Source of the DNA: a bacterium BMS3Bbin10
GTDB lineage: Bacteria > Pseudomonadota > Alphaproteobacteria > Rhizobiales > Methyloligellaceae
Assembly (NCBI GenBank): GCA_002897995.1
Contig: BDTT01000124.1
Span: 1 to 40,842 of the forward strand
Reading direction: 5' to 3'
DNA length: 40,842 bases
The first letter of the stretch is position 1. Every line of letters begins with the position of its first letter. Made by a program: the position numbers and the translations under genes. Positions 15,159 to 23,083 of the stretch are shown piece by piece. The notes under the pieces are model-generated. The model searched no databases. It was not told the DNA's origin and worked only from the letters and a program-made list of their open reading frames with translations.

Positions 15159-17621
15159 GTGACGTCATTTTCGTCCAGTCTTGAAGACGCCCTGCATCGG
15201 GCGCTGGAATACGCCAACGAGCGCAGCCATGAATATGCGACGCTGGAGCATCTGCTCCTGGCGTTGCTTGACGACGGCGATGCGTCGGCGGTCATGCGCG
15301 CCTGCGATGTCGATCTCGATGAAATCCGCGGCAAGCTGATCAAGTATATCGACACTGAGCTTGAAGGCCTGGTCCTGGACGATCATAGCGAGGCCCAGCC
15401 CACGGCCGGGTTCCAGAGGGTCATCCACCGGGCCGTGGTTCACGTGCAGTCTTCGGGCCGTGAGGAAGTGACGGGCGCAAACGTTCTCGTGGCGATTTTC
15501 GCCGAGCGGGAGAGCCATGCCGCCTTCTTCCTGCAAGAACAGGATATGACGCGGTTTGATGCGGTGAATTATATCAGCCATGGCATCGCCAAGCGCGCGG
15601 GCATGTCCGAGCCTCGCGAGATGCGGGGAGTTGACGACGATGCCGCGACCATGGATGGCGCGGACGACAAGAAGCGCAGCGCCGACGCGCTGGAAGTCTA
15701 TTGCGTCAATCTCAATGCCAAGGCGCGCGAAGGGCGCATCGACCCGCTGATCGGGCGCGAAGCGGAAATTCGCCGCACGATCCAGGTTCTGTGCCGCCGG
15801 CAGAAGAACAATCCGCTGTTTGTCGGCGAACCGGGCGTTGGCAAAACCGCCGTGGCCGAAGGCCTGGCGCGGCGCATTGTGCGCGGCGAAGTGCCGGAGG
15901 TGCTCGAGACCTCAACCATCTTCCAGCTCGACATGGGCGCATTGCTCGCGGGCACGCGCTATCGCGGCGATTTCGAAGAGCGTCTCAAATCCGTGGTGCG
16001 CGAGATCGAGGCCTATCCCGGTGCCATAATGTTCATTGACGAAATTCACACGGTGATCGGTGCGGGCGCCACGTCCGGCGGCGCGATGGACGCCTCCAAC
16101 CTGTTGAAACCCGCACTGCAGAGCGGCACGCTGCGCTGCATCGGCTCGACCACCTACAAGGAATACCGCCAGCATTTCGAAAAGGACCGCGCGCTTGTGC
16201 GCCGTTTCCAAAAAATAGATTTGCAGGAGCCGAGCATTGAGGACACGATCGCCATTCTCAAGGGGCTGAAGCCCTATTTCGAGGACTTCCACAAGATCCG
16301 CTACACCAATCAGGCGCTCACCACGGCGGCCGAGCTCTCCGCCAAATACATCCATGATCGCCGGCTTCCGGACAAGGCGATCGACGTTATCGATGAGACC
16401 GGCGCTTCGCAGATGCTTGTCCCCGAACACCGCCGGAGGAAAACCATCGGCGTGAAGGAGATCGAGGCGGCCGTGGCGACCATGGCGCGCATCCCGCCCA
16501 AGACCATTTCCAAGTCGGACTATGAGGTTTTGCAGAGTCTCGAACGTGACATGAAGCGTATGGTGTTCGGTCAGGATCAGGCGATCACAGCTTTGTCGTC
16601 GGCCATCAAGCTGTCCCGGGCGGGCCTGCGCGAACCGGAAAAACCCATTGGCTGCTATTTGTTTTCCGGGCCCACGGGGGTCGGCAAGACGGAAGTCGCG
16701 CGCCAGCTCGCACGCCAGCTTGGCGTCGAGTTGCTGCGGTTCGATATGTCGGAATATATGGAGCGCCACACCGTCTCGCGGCTCATTGGCGCGCCTCCAG
16801 GGTATGTCGGGTTCGACCAGGGCGGACTGCTGACCGACGGCGTCGATCAGCAGCCGCATTGCGTTCTGCTGCTCGATGAGATCGAGAAAGCGCATAGCGA
16901 TCTGTTCAACATCCTTCTTCAGGTGATGGATCACGGCAAACTGACCGACAACAACGGCAAGAAGGTCGATTTCCGGAACGTGATCCTGATCATGACCACC
17001 AACGCAGGCGCGGCGGAACTCGCCAAGGCGCCCATCGGATTCAACCGCACCAAGAGCGAAGGCGATGACGAGGAAGCGATCAACCGCACCTTTACGCCGG
17101 AGTTCCGCAACCGGCTGGATGCGATAATCGGCTTCTCCAGCCTTCCCCCGGACGTGATTTCAAAGGTGGTCGAGAAGTTTATCTTTGAACTCGAGGCGCA
17201 GTTGCAGGATCGCAATGTGACCATCGAATTGGCCGAAGCCGCCAATGCGTGGCTGGCGGAAAAGGGCTTCGACGAAAAATTCGGCGCGCGGGCGCTCTCG
17301 CGCGTGATCCAGGAGCACATCAAGCGCCCGCTGGCGGATGAATTGCTGTTTGGCAAGCTCAAGACGGGCGGTGTGGTGCGTGTCATTGTCGAGGACAAGG
17401 ACGGCAAAAAAGGCCTGGATTTCGAGTTTCTGGACAGCCCGGCGCCAAAGGCCCGGCCCGGTGGTGGCAGGAAGGGCAAGGGAAGCTCCAAACCGCGCCG
17501 CGCCAAAGCGAAGGGGAAGACCGAGCCAAAGCCCACCAGGGCCAAACGTAAGCCGAAGTCGGCCAAATCCGGTTCCAGCGGGTCCAGTCCGGTTCCCAAG
17601 GTTCCGCTTCCGGCCAAATAG
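15159..17621 (+). CDS. clpA: ATP-dependent Clp protease ATP-binding subunit ClpA
   Basis: An 820-residue AAA+ unfoldase that feeds substrates to ClpP. It has an N-terminal Clp-N repeat domain (about 1-145), a first AAA+ module with Walker A GEPGVGKT (223-230) and Walker B IMFIDEIH, and a second with GPTGVGKT (504-511) and VLLLDEIEKAH. A D2-small domain ends near residue 755. A Lys/Arg/Pro/Ser-rich tail of about 65 residues follows, longer than in E. coli ClpA. The start codon is GTG. It is co-transcribed with clpS upstream. Confidence 0.97.
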   Translation: MTSFSSSLEDALHRALEYANERSHEYATLEHLLLALLDDGDASAVMRACDVDLDEIRGKLIKYIDTELEGLVLDDHSEAQPTAGFQRVIHRAVVHVQSSGREEVTGANVLVAIFAERESHAAFFLQEQDMTRFDAVNYISHGIAKRAGMSEPREMRGVDDDAATMDGADDKKRSADALEVYCVNLNAKAREGRIDPLIGREAEIRRTIQVLCRRQKNNPLFVGEPGVGKTAVAEGLARRIVRGEVPEVLETSTIFQLDMGALLAGTRYRGDFEERLKSVVREIEAYPGAIMFIDEIHTVIGAGATSGGAMDASNLLKPALQSGTLRCIGSTTYKEYRQHFEKDRALVRRFQKIDLQEPSIEDTIAILKGLKPYFEDFHKIRYTNQALTTAAELSAKYIHDRRLPDKAIDVIDETGASQMLVPEHRRRKTIGVKEIEAAVATMARIPPKTISKSDYEVLQSLERDMKRMVFGQDQAITALSSAIKLSRAGLREPEKPIGCYLFSGPTGVGKTEVARQLARQLGVELLRFDMSEYMERHTVSRLIGAPPGYVGFDQGGLLTDGVDQQPHCVLLLDEIEKAHSDLFNILLQVMDHGKLTDNNGKKVDFRNVILIMTTNAGAAELAKAPIGFNRTKSEGDDEEAINRTFTPEFRNRLDAIIGFSSLPPDVISKVVEKFIFELEAQLQDRNVTIELAEAANAWLAEKGFDEKFGARALSRVIQEHIKRPLADELLFGKLKTGGVVRVIVEDKDGKKGLDFEFLDSPAPKARPGGGRKGKGSSKPRRAKAKGKTEPKPTRAKRKPKSAKSGSSGSSPVPKVPLPAK

Positions 17622-17636
17622 GGCGGTTTTGTCCCG

Positions 17637-17666
17637 GGGCAGGGCAAACATCGTTTGCGGCTGCCC
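17637..17666 (+). promoter_or_regulatory. Stem-loop over the azlC translation start region
   Basis: GGGCAG (17637-17642), GCAAAC (17644-17649), loop ATC, GTTTGC (17653-17658), CTGCCC (17661-17666) form a nearly perfect hairpin between the clpA stop and the azlC ATG at 17670, only 3 nt from that codon. It may help end clpA transcription, or hide the ribosome landing site of azlC. There is no T-run and no separate Shine-Dalgarno. Confidence 0.5.
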
Positions 17667-17669
17667 GCG

Positions 17670-18398
17670 ATGACGCGGCGCTCTTCCAAAGCGCGCGCCT
17701 TCTTGCATGGCGCCGCCGGCGCGCCCTCGGTTCCCGTTCTTGTCGTCACGATCACATTCATTGGATTCGGTGCGCTGGCGCGCGATACCGGCCTGAATAT
17801 GTTTCAGGCTCTGTTTGTCTCCCTCAGCGTCTTCGCCTTGCCCGGCCAGGTCGTTCTGGCCGACGAGGCGGGAAAGGGGTCCGGACTTGCGGCGGTGGCG
17901 TTCGCTGTCATGCTGACATCGGTTCGCCTGCTGCCGATGACCTATTCCTTGTTTCCCGTCATGCGCGGAAAAAACACGCCGCTCTGGCTTGAAATTATTC
18001 TGTCTCATTTCGTGGCGATTACCGTTTGGCTCGAGGCCATGCGGCGCTTGCCGCAACGCCCGAAAGAACTGCGGGTGGCCTATTTCAGCGGTTTTGCCCT
18101 GGTGATGATGGCGGGCCTGCTCATCGCGACCGCAGCGGGGTATTTTCTCGCCGCTCAGGTGCCGCCGCCGGTGGCGGCCGGCATGGTGTTTCTGACGCCC
18201 GTCTATTTTTTCCTTTCGCTGCTCGAGACGTCGCGGAATATCGCTGACAGGGGCGCTGTTCTGGTCGGGGTCGTGCTGGGTCCGCTTCTGTATATGCTGG
18301 TTCCGGGTCTGGACCTCGTTCTGACCGGGCTTATTGGCGGCACGGCCTGCTACGCCTTCATGAGGTGGCGGCGGAAACAGGGCGGAGGCGGTCCATGA
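17670..18398 (+). CDS. azlC: AzlC-family amino-acid exporter subunit
   Basis: A 242-residue membrane protein with seven or so hydrophobic helices and the AzlC pattern: FIGFGALARDTGLNMFQALF, SLSVFALPGQVVLADE, MLTSVRLLPMTYSL. AzlC and AzlD together export branched-chain amino acids and analogues. ATG 17670 (MTRRSSK) is chosen; the frame opens earlier at TTG 17655 within a hairpin. The last four bases (ATGA, 18395-18398) overlap the start of azlD, showing translational coupling. It follows clpA by under 50 bp, though a functional link is not implied. Confidence 0.87.
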   Translation: MTRRSSKARAFLHGAAGAPSVPVLVVTITFIGFGALARDTGLNMFQALFVSLSVFALPGQVVLADEAGKGSGLAAVAFAVMLTSVRLLPMTYSLFPVMRGKNTPLWLEIILSHFVAITVWLEAMRRLPQRPKELRVAYFSGFALVMMAGLLIATAAGYFLAAQVPPPVAAGMVFLTPVYFFLSLLETSRNIADRGAVLVGVVLGPLLYMLVPGLDLVLTGLIGGTACYAFMRWRRKQGGGGP

Positions 18399-18742
18399 GT
18401 GGTCTGGGGACGGGCGGCTGGTCGTATCTGTTTCTCTTTCTGGCGGGCTTCTGCGCCACCCAGCCCTGGCGCTATCTGGGTGTGTTTCTTTCGCGCGGCA
18501 TCAACGAAGACGCCGAGATACTTGTGTGGGTGCGCGCCGTATCAACCGCGCTTGTGGCAGGTTTGGTGGCGCGCATGGTTCTGCTTCCGGCCGGCGCACT
18601 CGCATCAGTCCCCCAGAACGTGCGGCTGGGAGCGTTTTTTCTGGGCATCTGCGTATTTTACCTGGCGCGAAAATCGCTCGCCGCGGGCGTGTTGTCCGGC
18701 GCCGGCGCCCTTATGCTGGCCCAATATTTCCTGATGCGCTGA
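18395..18742 (+). CDS. azlD: AzlD-family amino-acid exporter subunit
   Basis: A 115-residue protein with three to four membrane helices. It shows LFLAGFCATQPWRYLGVFLS, then VWVRAVSTALVAGLVARMVL, and a hydrophobic C-terminus, matching the small AzlD partner of AzlC. The start ATG overlaps the azlC stop as ATGA. This member has diverged from the textbook AzlD sequence, so the call leans partly on the pairing. It ends 20 bp from the convergent HIT gene. Confidence 0.78.
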   Translation: MSGLGTGGWSYLFLFLAGFCATQPWRYLGVFLSRGINEDAEILVWVRAVSTALVAGLVARMVLLPAGALASVPQNVRLGAFFLGICVFYLARKSLAAGVLSGAGALMLAQYFLMR

Positions 18743-18762
18743 CGCAAATGCCGCCCGCCGGC

Positions 18763-19188
18763 TCAGGAACCCTCCAGGGCACTCCTGATTTTCTCCGCAT
18801 TCGCCGCCAGCACTTCGGAGTCTTCCATCTCGCCCGTATGAGGTCTCAGCACCGTATCCTCCCAGCGCGGGATGATGTGAAAATGGATATGGAACACCAT
18901 CTGGCCGGCAGCCGTTTCATTGAATTGCTGGATCAGGATGCCCTCGGCATCCATCGCGTCGCGGACCGCCGGCGCAAGTTTGTGCACCGTGCGTATAAGC
19001 GTGCACAATGTGTCGGCCTGAACGTCAAATATGTTCAGTGCGGGTGTCCTTGGTATGACCAGCGTATGGCCATTGGCGCGGGGCATAATGTCCATGAAGG
19101 CGAAGGTTTCATCGTCCTCATACACCTTGTGACACGGCAGTTCGCCGCGCAGAATTTTGGCAAACACGTTGCTGTCGTCATAGGTCAT
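18763..19188 (-). CDS. HIT family protein
   Basis: A 141-residue histidine-triad nucleotide hydrolase or transferase. Residues VFAKILRGELPCHKVYEDDE form the family start, and HIHFHIIP (100-107) is the HIT motif with the catalytic histidine in the middle. GGGGG precedes the ATG. It is the last gene in a minus-strand group of ridA, GDPD and FemAB-like genes. Physiological substrates of such bacterial proteins (AMP-NH2, ApnA or adenylated compounds) cannot be deduced here. Confidence 0.93.
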   Translation of the reverse strand: MTYDDSNVFAKILRGELPCHKVYEDDETFAFMDIMPRANGHTLVIPRTPALNIFDVQADTLCTLIRTVHKLAPAVRDAMDAEGILIQQFNETAAGQMVFHIHFHIIPRWEDTVLRPHTGEMEDSEVLAANAEKIRSALEGS

Positions 19189-19248
19189 GGATGCCCCCTT
19201 GTCTGATCAATGTTTGGGGAATGTGTGTCTCAGGTCTCGATGTGGTGG

Positions 19249-20460
19249 TCAAGCGTCCTTGTCGGGGCTGCCGCCGCTGCCCTTGCGGTAGGGCGCCTTG
19301 CGCGCCAGTTCACGGGCCTCCATCGCCACATAGTCGCGTTCCCGGGCCAGAAACTCCTCCACCGCCGACCTGAGGGACGGGTTGGCAATCAGATGGGCGG
19401 AGTAGGTCGTCTGCGGCAGATAGCCGCGAGCCAGCTTGTGCGGCCCCTGGGCGCCGGCTTCCACATGGCAAAGCTTGTTGCCGATCGCATATTCGATGGC
19501 CCTGTAGTAACAGGCTTCGAAATGCAGAAACCTGTGGTCCTCCAGGCAACCCCAGTAACGGCCATAGAGCGTGTCGCCGCCGATGAAGTTGAGCGCCCCG
19601 GCGATGGGCCTGCCATCGCGTTCGCACAGGATCAGTAAGATCCGCTTGGCCATGCTTTGCCCGATCAGGCTGAAGAAATCCCGCGTCAGATAAGGGTTTC
19701 CCCATTTGCGTGCACCGGTATCGGCATAGAAATCGTAGAAGGCGTCCCAGTGAGACTCTTTAAGGTCGCTGCCGGTGAGCAGTTTGATCGAGATGCCGTC
19801 GGCATAGGCCTCGCGGCGCTCGCGATTGATCAGTTTGCGTTTTCGCGAGGTCAGGGAGGCCGTGAAGTCATCAAAAGTGACATAGCCGTCATTGCACCAG
19901 TGGAACTGCTGGTCGGTGCGCCGGGCCAGGCCCATTTCCCCGGCGCGTTCCCATTCCGGCCTTGTCAGAAAAGTGAGATGCAGCGACGATAATCGACGCC
20001 GGTCCAGCAGCGACGCGGCCGCGCTCAGCAGGGCGCGCTCGCGCAGAACGGCATCCGCGCCCGGCGGTACGAGCAATCGCCGCCCGGTCACCGGGGTGAA
20101 TGGAACGGCGGCCTGGAGTTTCGGGTAATACCGGCCGCCAGCGTGCTCAAAGGCATCCGCCCAGCCATGGTCGAATACATATTCGCCCTGGCTGTGCGCC
20201 TTCAGATAACAGGGCATGCAGGCCAGCATGCCGCCAGAACCATCATCGAGAACGATGTGCTGCGGCGCCCAGCCGGTTTCGGCAACGGCAGAACCGCTTG
20301 CCTCAAGCGCGGCAAGAAAAGCATGGCTTATAAATGGGTTATATGGATGAGATAAACCTATCTCCGAGCTTTCAGGATTGGCGCAGGCGTCCCATTGGGC
20401 CGCGTCAATCGCGGTAATGTCCGGCTCTGTTCGTGCGAGGATTTGTTCCGCGTCACCCAT
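19249..20460 (-). CDS. FemAB-like GNAT protein (DUF482, peptidogalycan biosynthesis family)
   Basis: A 403-residue protein of the PF04339/DUF482 family, which has a GNAT-like double-domain fold. Typical segments are GLSHPYNPFISHAFLAALE, MLACMPCYLKAHSQGEYVFD followed by HGWADAFEHAGG, and RKRKLINRERREA. The C-terminal half has ALNFIGGDTLYGRYWGCLED and LHFEACYYRAIEYAI. Members are often annotated as peptidogalycan biosynthesis proteins, but direct evidence is thin. It lies 28 bp downstream of the GDPD gene. Confidence 0.85.
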   Translation of the reverse strand: MGDAEQILARTEPDITAIDAAQWDACANPESSEIGLSHPYNPFISHAFLAALEASGSAVAETGWAPQHIVLDDGSGGMLACMPCYLKAHSQGEYVFDHGWADAFEHAGGRYYPKLQAAVPFTPVTGRRLLVPPGADAVLRERALLSAAASLLDRRRLSSLHLTFLTRPEWERAGEMGLARRTDQQFHWCNDGYVTFDDFTASLTSRKRKLINRERREAYADGISIKLLTGSDLKESHWDAFYDFYADTGARKWGNPYLTRDFFSLIGQSMAKRILLILCERDGRPIAGALNFIGGDTLYGRYWGCLEDHRFLHFEACYYRAIEYAIGNKLCHVEAGAQGPHKLARGYLPQTTYSAHLIANPSLRSAVEEFLARERDYVAMEARELARKAPYRKGSGGSPDKDA

Positions 20461-20488
20461 GGCTCAACGCATATCCGCAGCCCCGTGC

Positions 20489-21232
20489 TCAGGGCCGGAA
20501 CCCTTCAAAGATCATGGCGTCCGCCCACCGCTGCGCGCGCTGGCGTTCAGGCTCGCTTCTCACTGTCCACGCCAGAAGTGTCCGGTTTAGGGCCCGCCGC
20601 CAGATCAGGGGGGCCAGCGAGGGCAGGCCTTCGATATCATAGGCCACAAAATGCGGCCTGGCGATGAATGCACCCAGCAGATGCCGCATGCGGAAACGCT
20701 GCCAGCGGGACAGGTGCCCCCAATATTGCGGGTTCCGGAATGGGCCTGCCAGAAAGCCCCGCGGGAATCCGGGCGCATGGCCGGCGAATGCGGCGACGGC
20801 ATTGGGGTCGAACGACATGACCGCGGCGCGCCCATCATAGGCTTTGAGGATTTGCGCCAGCTCCGCCTCAAACGGCCCGCGCATGCGCCAGTTGCTCTTG
20901 ATCTCGATCAGGACCGGCACCCGGCCCGCGATCAGTTCAAGCACTTCCGGCAATGTCTGTAGCCGGTCTGATACATTCTTGAAATTTATGCGTTTCAGTT
21001 GCTCAAAACCGAGCGCAATAACAGGGCCTGATGCCTCCATCAGCCGGTCGAGTGTGCTGTCGTGAAACACTATCGCCGCGCCGTCGCCAGCTTCCTGAAC
21101 ATCGAATTCGATGGCGTAACCGGCGTTAACGGCGGCCTGAAAGGCTGACGCGGTATTCTCGACAATGCCTTTGGCTTCGTCATGCAGGCCGCGATGTGCG
21201 ATCGGCCGGTTCAGCCATTCCAGCTTGGCCAC
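20489..21232 (-). CDS. Glycerophosphodiester phosphodiesterase
   Basis: A 247-residue single-domain GDPD enzyme with a TIM-barrel fold. It hydrolyses deacylated phospholipids to glycerol 3-phosphate and an alcohol. Active-site residues are visible: HRG (13-15), ENTASAF (25-31), EFDVQ (42-46), VFHD (55-58) and, later, LIEIKSN. No signal peptide is present, suggesting a cytoplasmic enzyme. It lies downstream of repeat copy 2 and upstream of the FemAB-like gene on the minus strand. Confidence 0.92.
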   Translation of the reverse strand: MAKLEWLNRPIAHRGLHDEAKGIVENTASAFQAAVNAGYAIEFDVQEAGDGAAIVFHDSTLDRLMEASGPVIALGFEQLKRINFKNVSDRLQTLPEVLELIAGRVPVLIEIKSNWRMRGPFEAELAQILKAYDGRAAVMSFDPNAVAAFAGHAPGFPRGFLAGPFRNPQYWGHLSRWQRFRMRHLLGAFIARPHFVAYDIEGLPSLAPLIWRRALNRTLLAWTVRSEPERQRAQRWADAMIFEGFRP

Positions 21233-21250
21233 GGGATGCGACCTTTCAGC

Positions 21251-21356
21251 CTAAATCGCTTCATGTTTTGATGGAATCAAAACAGCGATCTAACTTTTTG
21301 TATATGCGTATCATTTTTCCGATAACCGGTTCCCACTTATCGGTGATACGCACTAG
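21251..21356 (-). repeat. Dispersed palindromic repeat, copy 2
   Basis: Reverse-orientation copy of the 11766 element. Read on the minus strand it starts CTAGTGCGTATCACC, has the CCGATAA...TTATCGG hairpin with the same loop, and ends with the long hairpin arm near 21251. It lies between ridA and the GDPD gene, and its leading TAG is the ridA stop codon (21353-21355). Confidence 0.9.
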
Positions 21357-21817
21357 GCGATGGCAAAAAGCGCGTCTATTTCGACCGCCACGCCGCGCGG
21401 CAGACTGCTGACGCCAACAGCGAAACGGGTATGCCGCCCCTGGTCACCAAGAACGTCCACCAGGAAATTCGATGCGCCATTGATGACTTCGGGATGGTCG
21501 GTGAAGTCCGGCGTCGCATTCACAAATCCGCCCAGCTTCAGGCATTGCTCGATGCGGTCCAGATCGCCCAGCGCGGCTTTGGCCTGTGCTAAGATGTTGA
21601 TGGCGCAGGCTTTTGCGGCCTTTTGCGCGGTCTCAACATCGATTTCCGCACCGACTTTGCCCTTGTATTCGGGCCCGCCGGCGATCATTGGCAATTGGCC
21701 GGAGATAAAAAGTTGCTGAGCTGAAATATAAAACGGGACATAATTGGCCGCCGGAGCGGCGGCAGACGGCAATGCGACGCCAAGTTCCTTGAGACGGCTT
21801 TCTATCGTTCCAGTCAT
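21353..21817 (-). CDS. RidA family protein
   Basis: A 154-residue member of the RidA/YER057c/UK114 superfamily, whose founding members deaminate reactive enamine/imine intermediates. It shows VPFYISAQQLFISGQLPMIA, AAKACAINILAQAKAALGDL and ATPDFTDHPEVINGASNFL. The canonical RidA catalytic arginine segment near the C-terminus (CVARAELP in RidA) is replaced by SLPRGVAVEI, the pattern of the longer 'endoribonuclease L-PSP-like' subgroup, so true imine deaminase activity is uncertain. GGAAGG precedes the ATG. It heads a minus-strand group. Confidence 0.87.
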   Translation of the reverse strand: MTGTIESRLKELGVALPSAAAPAANYVPFYISAQQLFISGQLPMIAGGPEYKGKVGAEIDVETAQKAAKACAINILAQAKAALGDLDRIEQCLKLGGFVNATPDFTDHPEVINGASNFLVDVLGDQGRHTRFAVGVSSLPRGVAVEIDALFAIA

Positions 21818-22036
21818 GGGCCAGCCTTCCTCATATATTATTGATGTGACGCTTGGGGAAACGTTGTTTTATTCGGTTACGATGATGCAGGCGAGTCATT
21901 GAGCTTTTTTTCGCATTGTGCAAGTGCTTGGGGGAAAGCTCATGCGCTGGACATATTCATCGTCGATATTGCGATGCTGTGGTCAATATGATTCTCGTTG
22001 GATGAAGGGTCGCGCGGAAACGCACAAGACATCTGT

Positions 22037-22894
22037 ATGATACGCAGTGAACGAAAATTCGGAATGGCCCTTCTGGGGGTCGTGGCGGTCTGGCTTTCGG
22101 TGGTGCCGGCGCATGCGCTTGCCCAGAGCGGGGCCGCAAAGCTTGTCCCTCATCGTGCTGTTTATGAAATGACGCTGGATGGAACCCGGCCGGCGTCCGG
22201 CATATCGGGTGTCCAGGGTCGCATGGTGTTTGACTTCGACGGGTCCGGTTGTGAGGGATACACCATGAATATGCGGCTGGTGACCCGTATCCAGGCGCAA
22301 TCGGGACGCTCAAGCATATCGGACTTGCGGTCTTCAACCTGGGAGCAGGGAGCGGGAAAGCTCTACCGCTTCAATTCCAGTTATTATCTTGGGCAAACAC
22401 TGGAAGAATCCACGCGCGGCAATGCCGAGCGGTCCGGCAGCGATGGTCAAGTGAAGGTGCAGGTGAGCGCTCCAAAGGCCAAAGAGCTGAAATTGGCGGG
22501 GCCGGTTCTCTTTCCCACCCAGCATTCTCTGGAAATCCTTGCGGCGGCGCAGGCGGGGAAGAAAATGTTGCAGGCGCGCGTATATGACGGCTCCAGCAAG
22601 GGAAGCAAGGTCTTTGCGACGACAACTTTCATCGGCAAGCGATTGGAGCCCGGCGCAAAGCTGCCCTCAAAGCGGGTGGCCAATGACGACATACTCGAAA
22701 AACTTGTGTCGTGGCCCGTTTCGATCAGCTATTTCGACACCGGAGCCGAAGCCAAGGAAACTCCGGCCTATCAGCTCGACTTTCGTCTTTATAACAACGG
22801 CGTAAGCCGTGAGATTCTGATCGATTATGGCGATTTTTCAATCAAGGGCGTATTGAGCGCGCTGGAGATCAGACCGTTCCCGGGCTGCAAATAG
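22037..22894 (+). CDS. eipB: Cell envelope integrity protein EipB (DUF1849)
   Basis: A 285-residue periplasmic protein of the EipB/DUF1849 family. In Brucella, EipB is a beta-spiral protein needed for envelope stability, stabilised by a disulfide. A signal peptide (about 1-29, ending AHALAQ) is clear. LVPHRAVYEMTLDG starts the mature domain, and the two conserved cysteines are Cys72 (DGSGCEGY) and Cys284 (PFPGCK). ATG 22037 is preferred over 21998, as the signal peptide follows it directly. It is a monocistronic gene by spacing. Confidence 0.92.
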   Translation: MIRSERKFGMALLGVVAVWLSVVPAHALAQSGAAKLVPHRAVYEMTLDGTRPASGISGVQGRMVFDFDGSGCEGYTMNMRLVTRIQAQSGRSSISDLRSSTWEQGAGKLYRFNSSYYLGQTLEESTRGNAERSGSDGQVKVQVSAPKAKELKLAGPVLFPTQHSLEILAAAQAGKKMLQARVYDGSSKGSKVFATTTFIGKRLEPGAKLPSKRVANDDILEKLVSWPVSISYFDTGAEAKETPAYQLDFRLYNNGVSREILIDYGDFSIKGVLSALEIRPFPGCK

Positions 22895-22931
22895 ACTGAT
22901 ACGAGGGGTCATCAGCATTGACCGATCCGCA

Positions 22932-23040
22932 CATCCTTCGAGACGGCGCGTTGCGCCTCCTCAGGATGAGGTTTTGTGACAGAAAAACAAATACAACACC
23001 TCATGCTGAGGAGCGCCCGTAAGGGCGCGTCTCGAAGCAT
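22932..23040. repeat. Long imperfect inverted repeat (alphaproteobacterial intergenic element)
   Basis: The left arm CATCCTTCGAGACGGCGCG followed by CTCCTCAGGATGAGG is mirrored by the right arm CCTCATGCTGAGGAG followed by GGGCGCGTCTCGAAGCAT, with an A-rich centre. An element of this kind ('CCTTCGAGACGC...CCTCAGGATGAGG') is common between genes of Rhizobiales as I recall. It separates convergent eipB and the ROK kinase, so it may act as a terminator for both. It differs from the 11766 repeat family. Confidence 0.85.
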
Positions 23041-23083
23041 CGGCTATGAGTCAGTATCAATGACCCTTGGTATTACCTCTTCG

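Noticed and set aside
15912-16934. Long open frame (340 codons) antisense to clpA
   Set aside because: It lies entirely opposite a highly conserved AAA+ coding region, has no recognisable domain, and is the expected shadow of GC-rich codon use.
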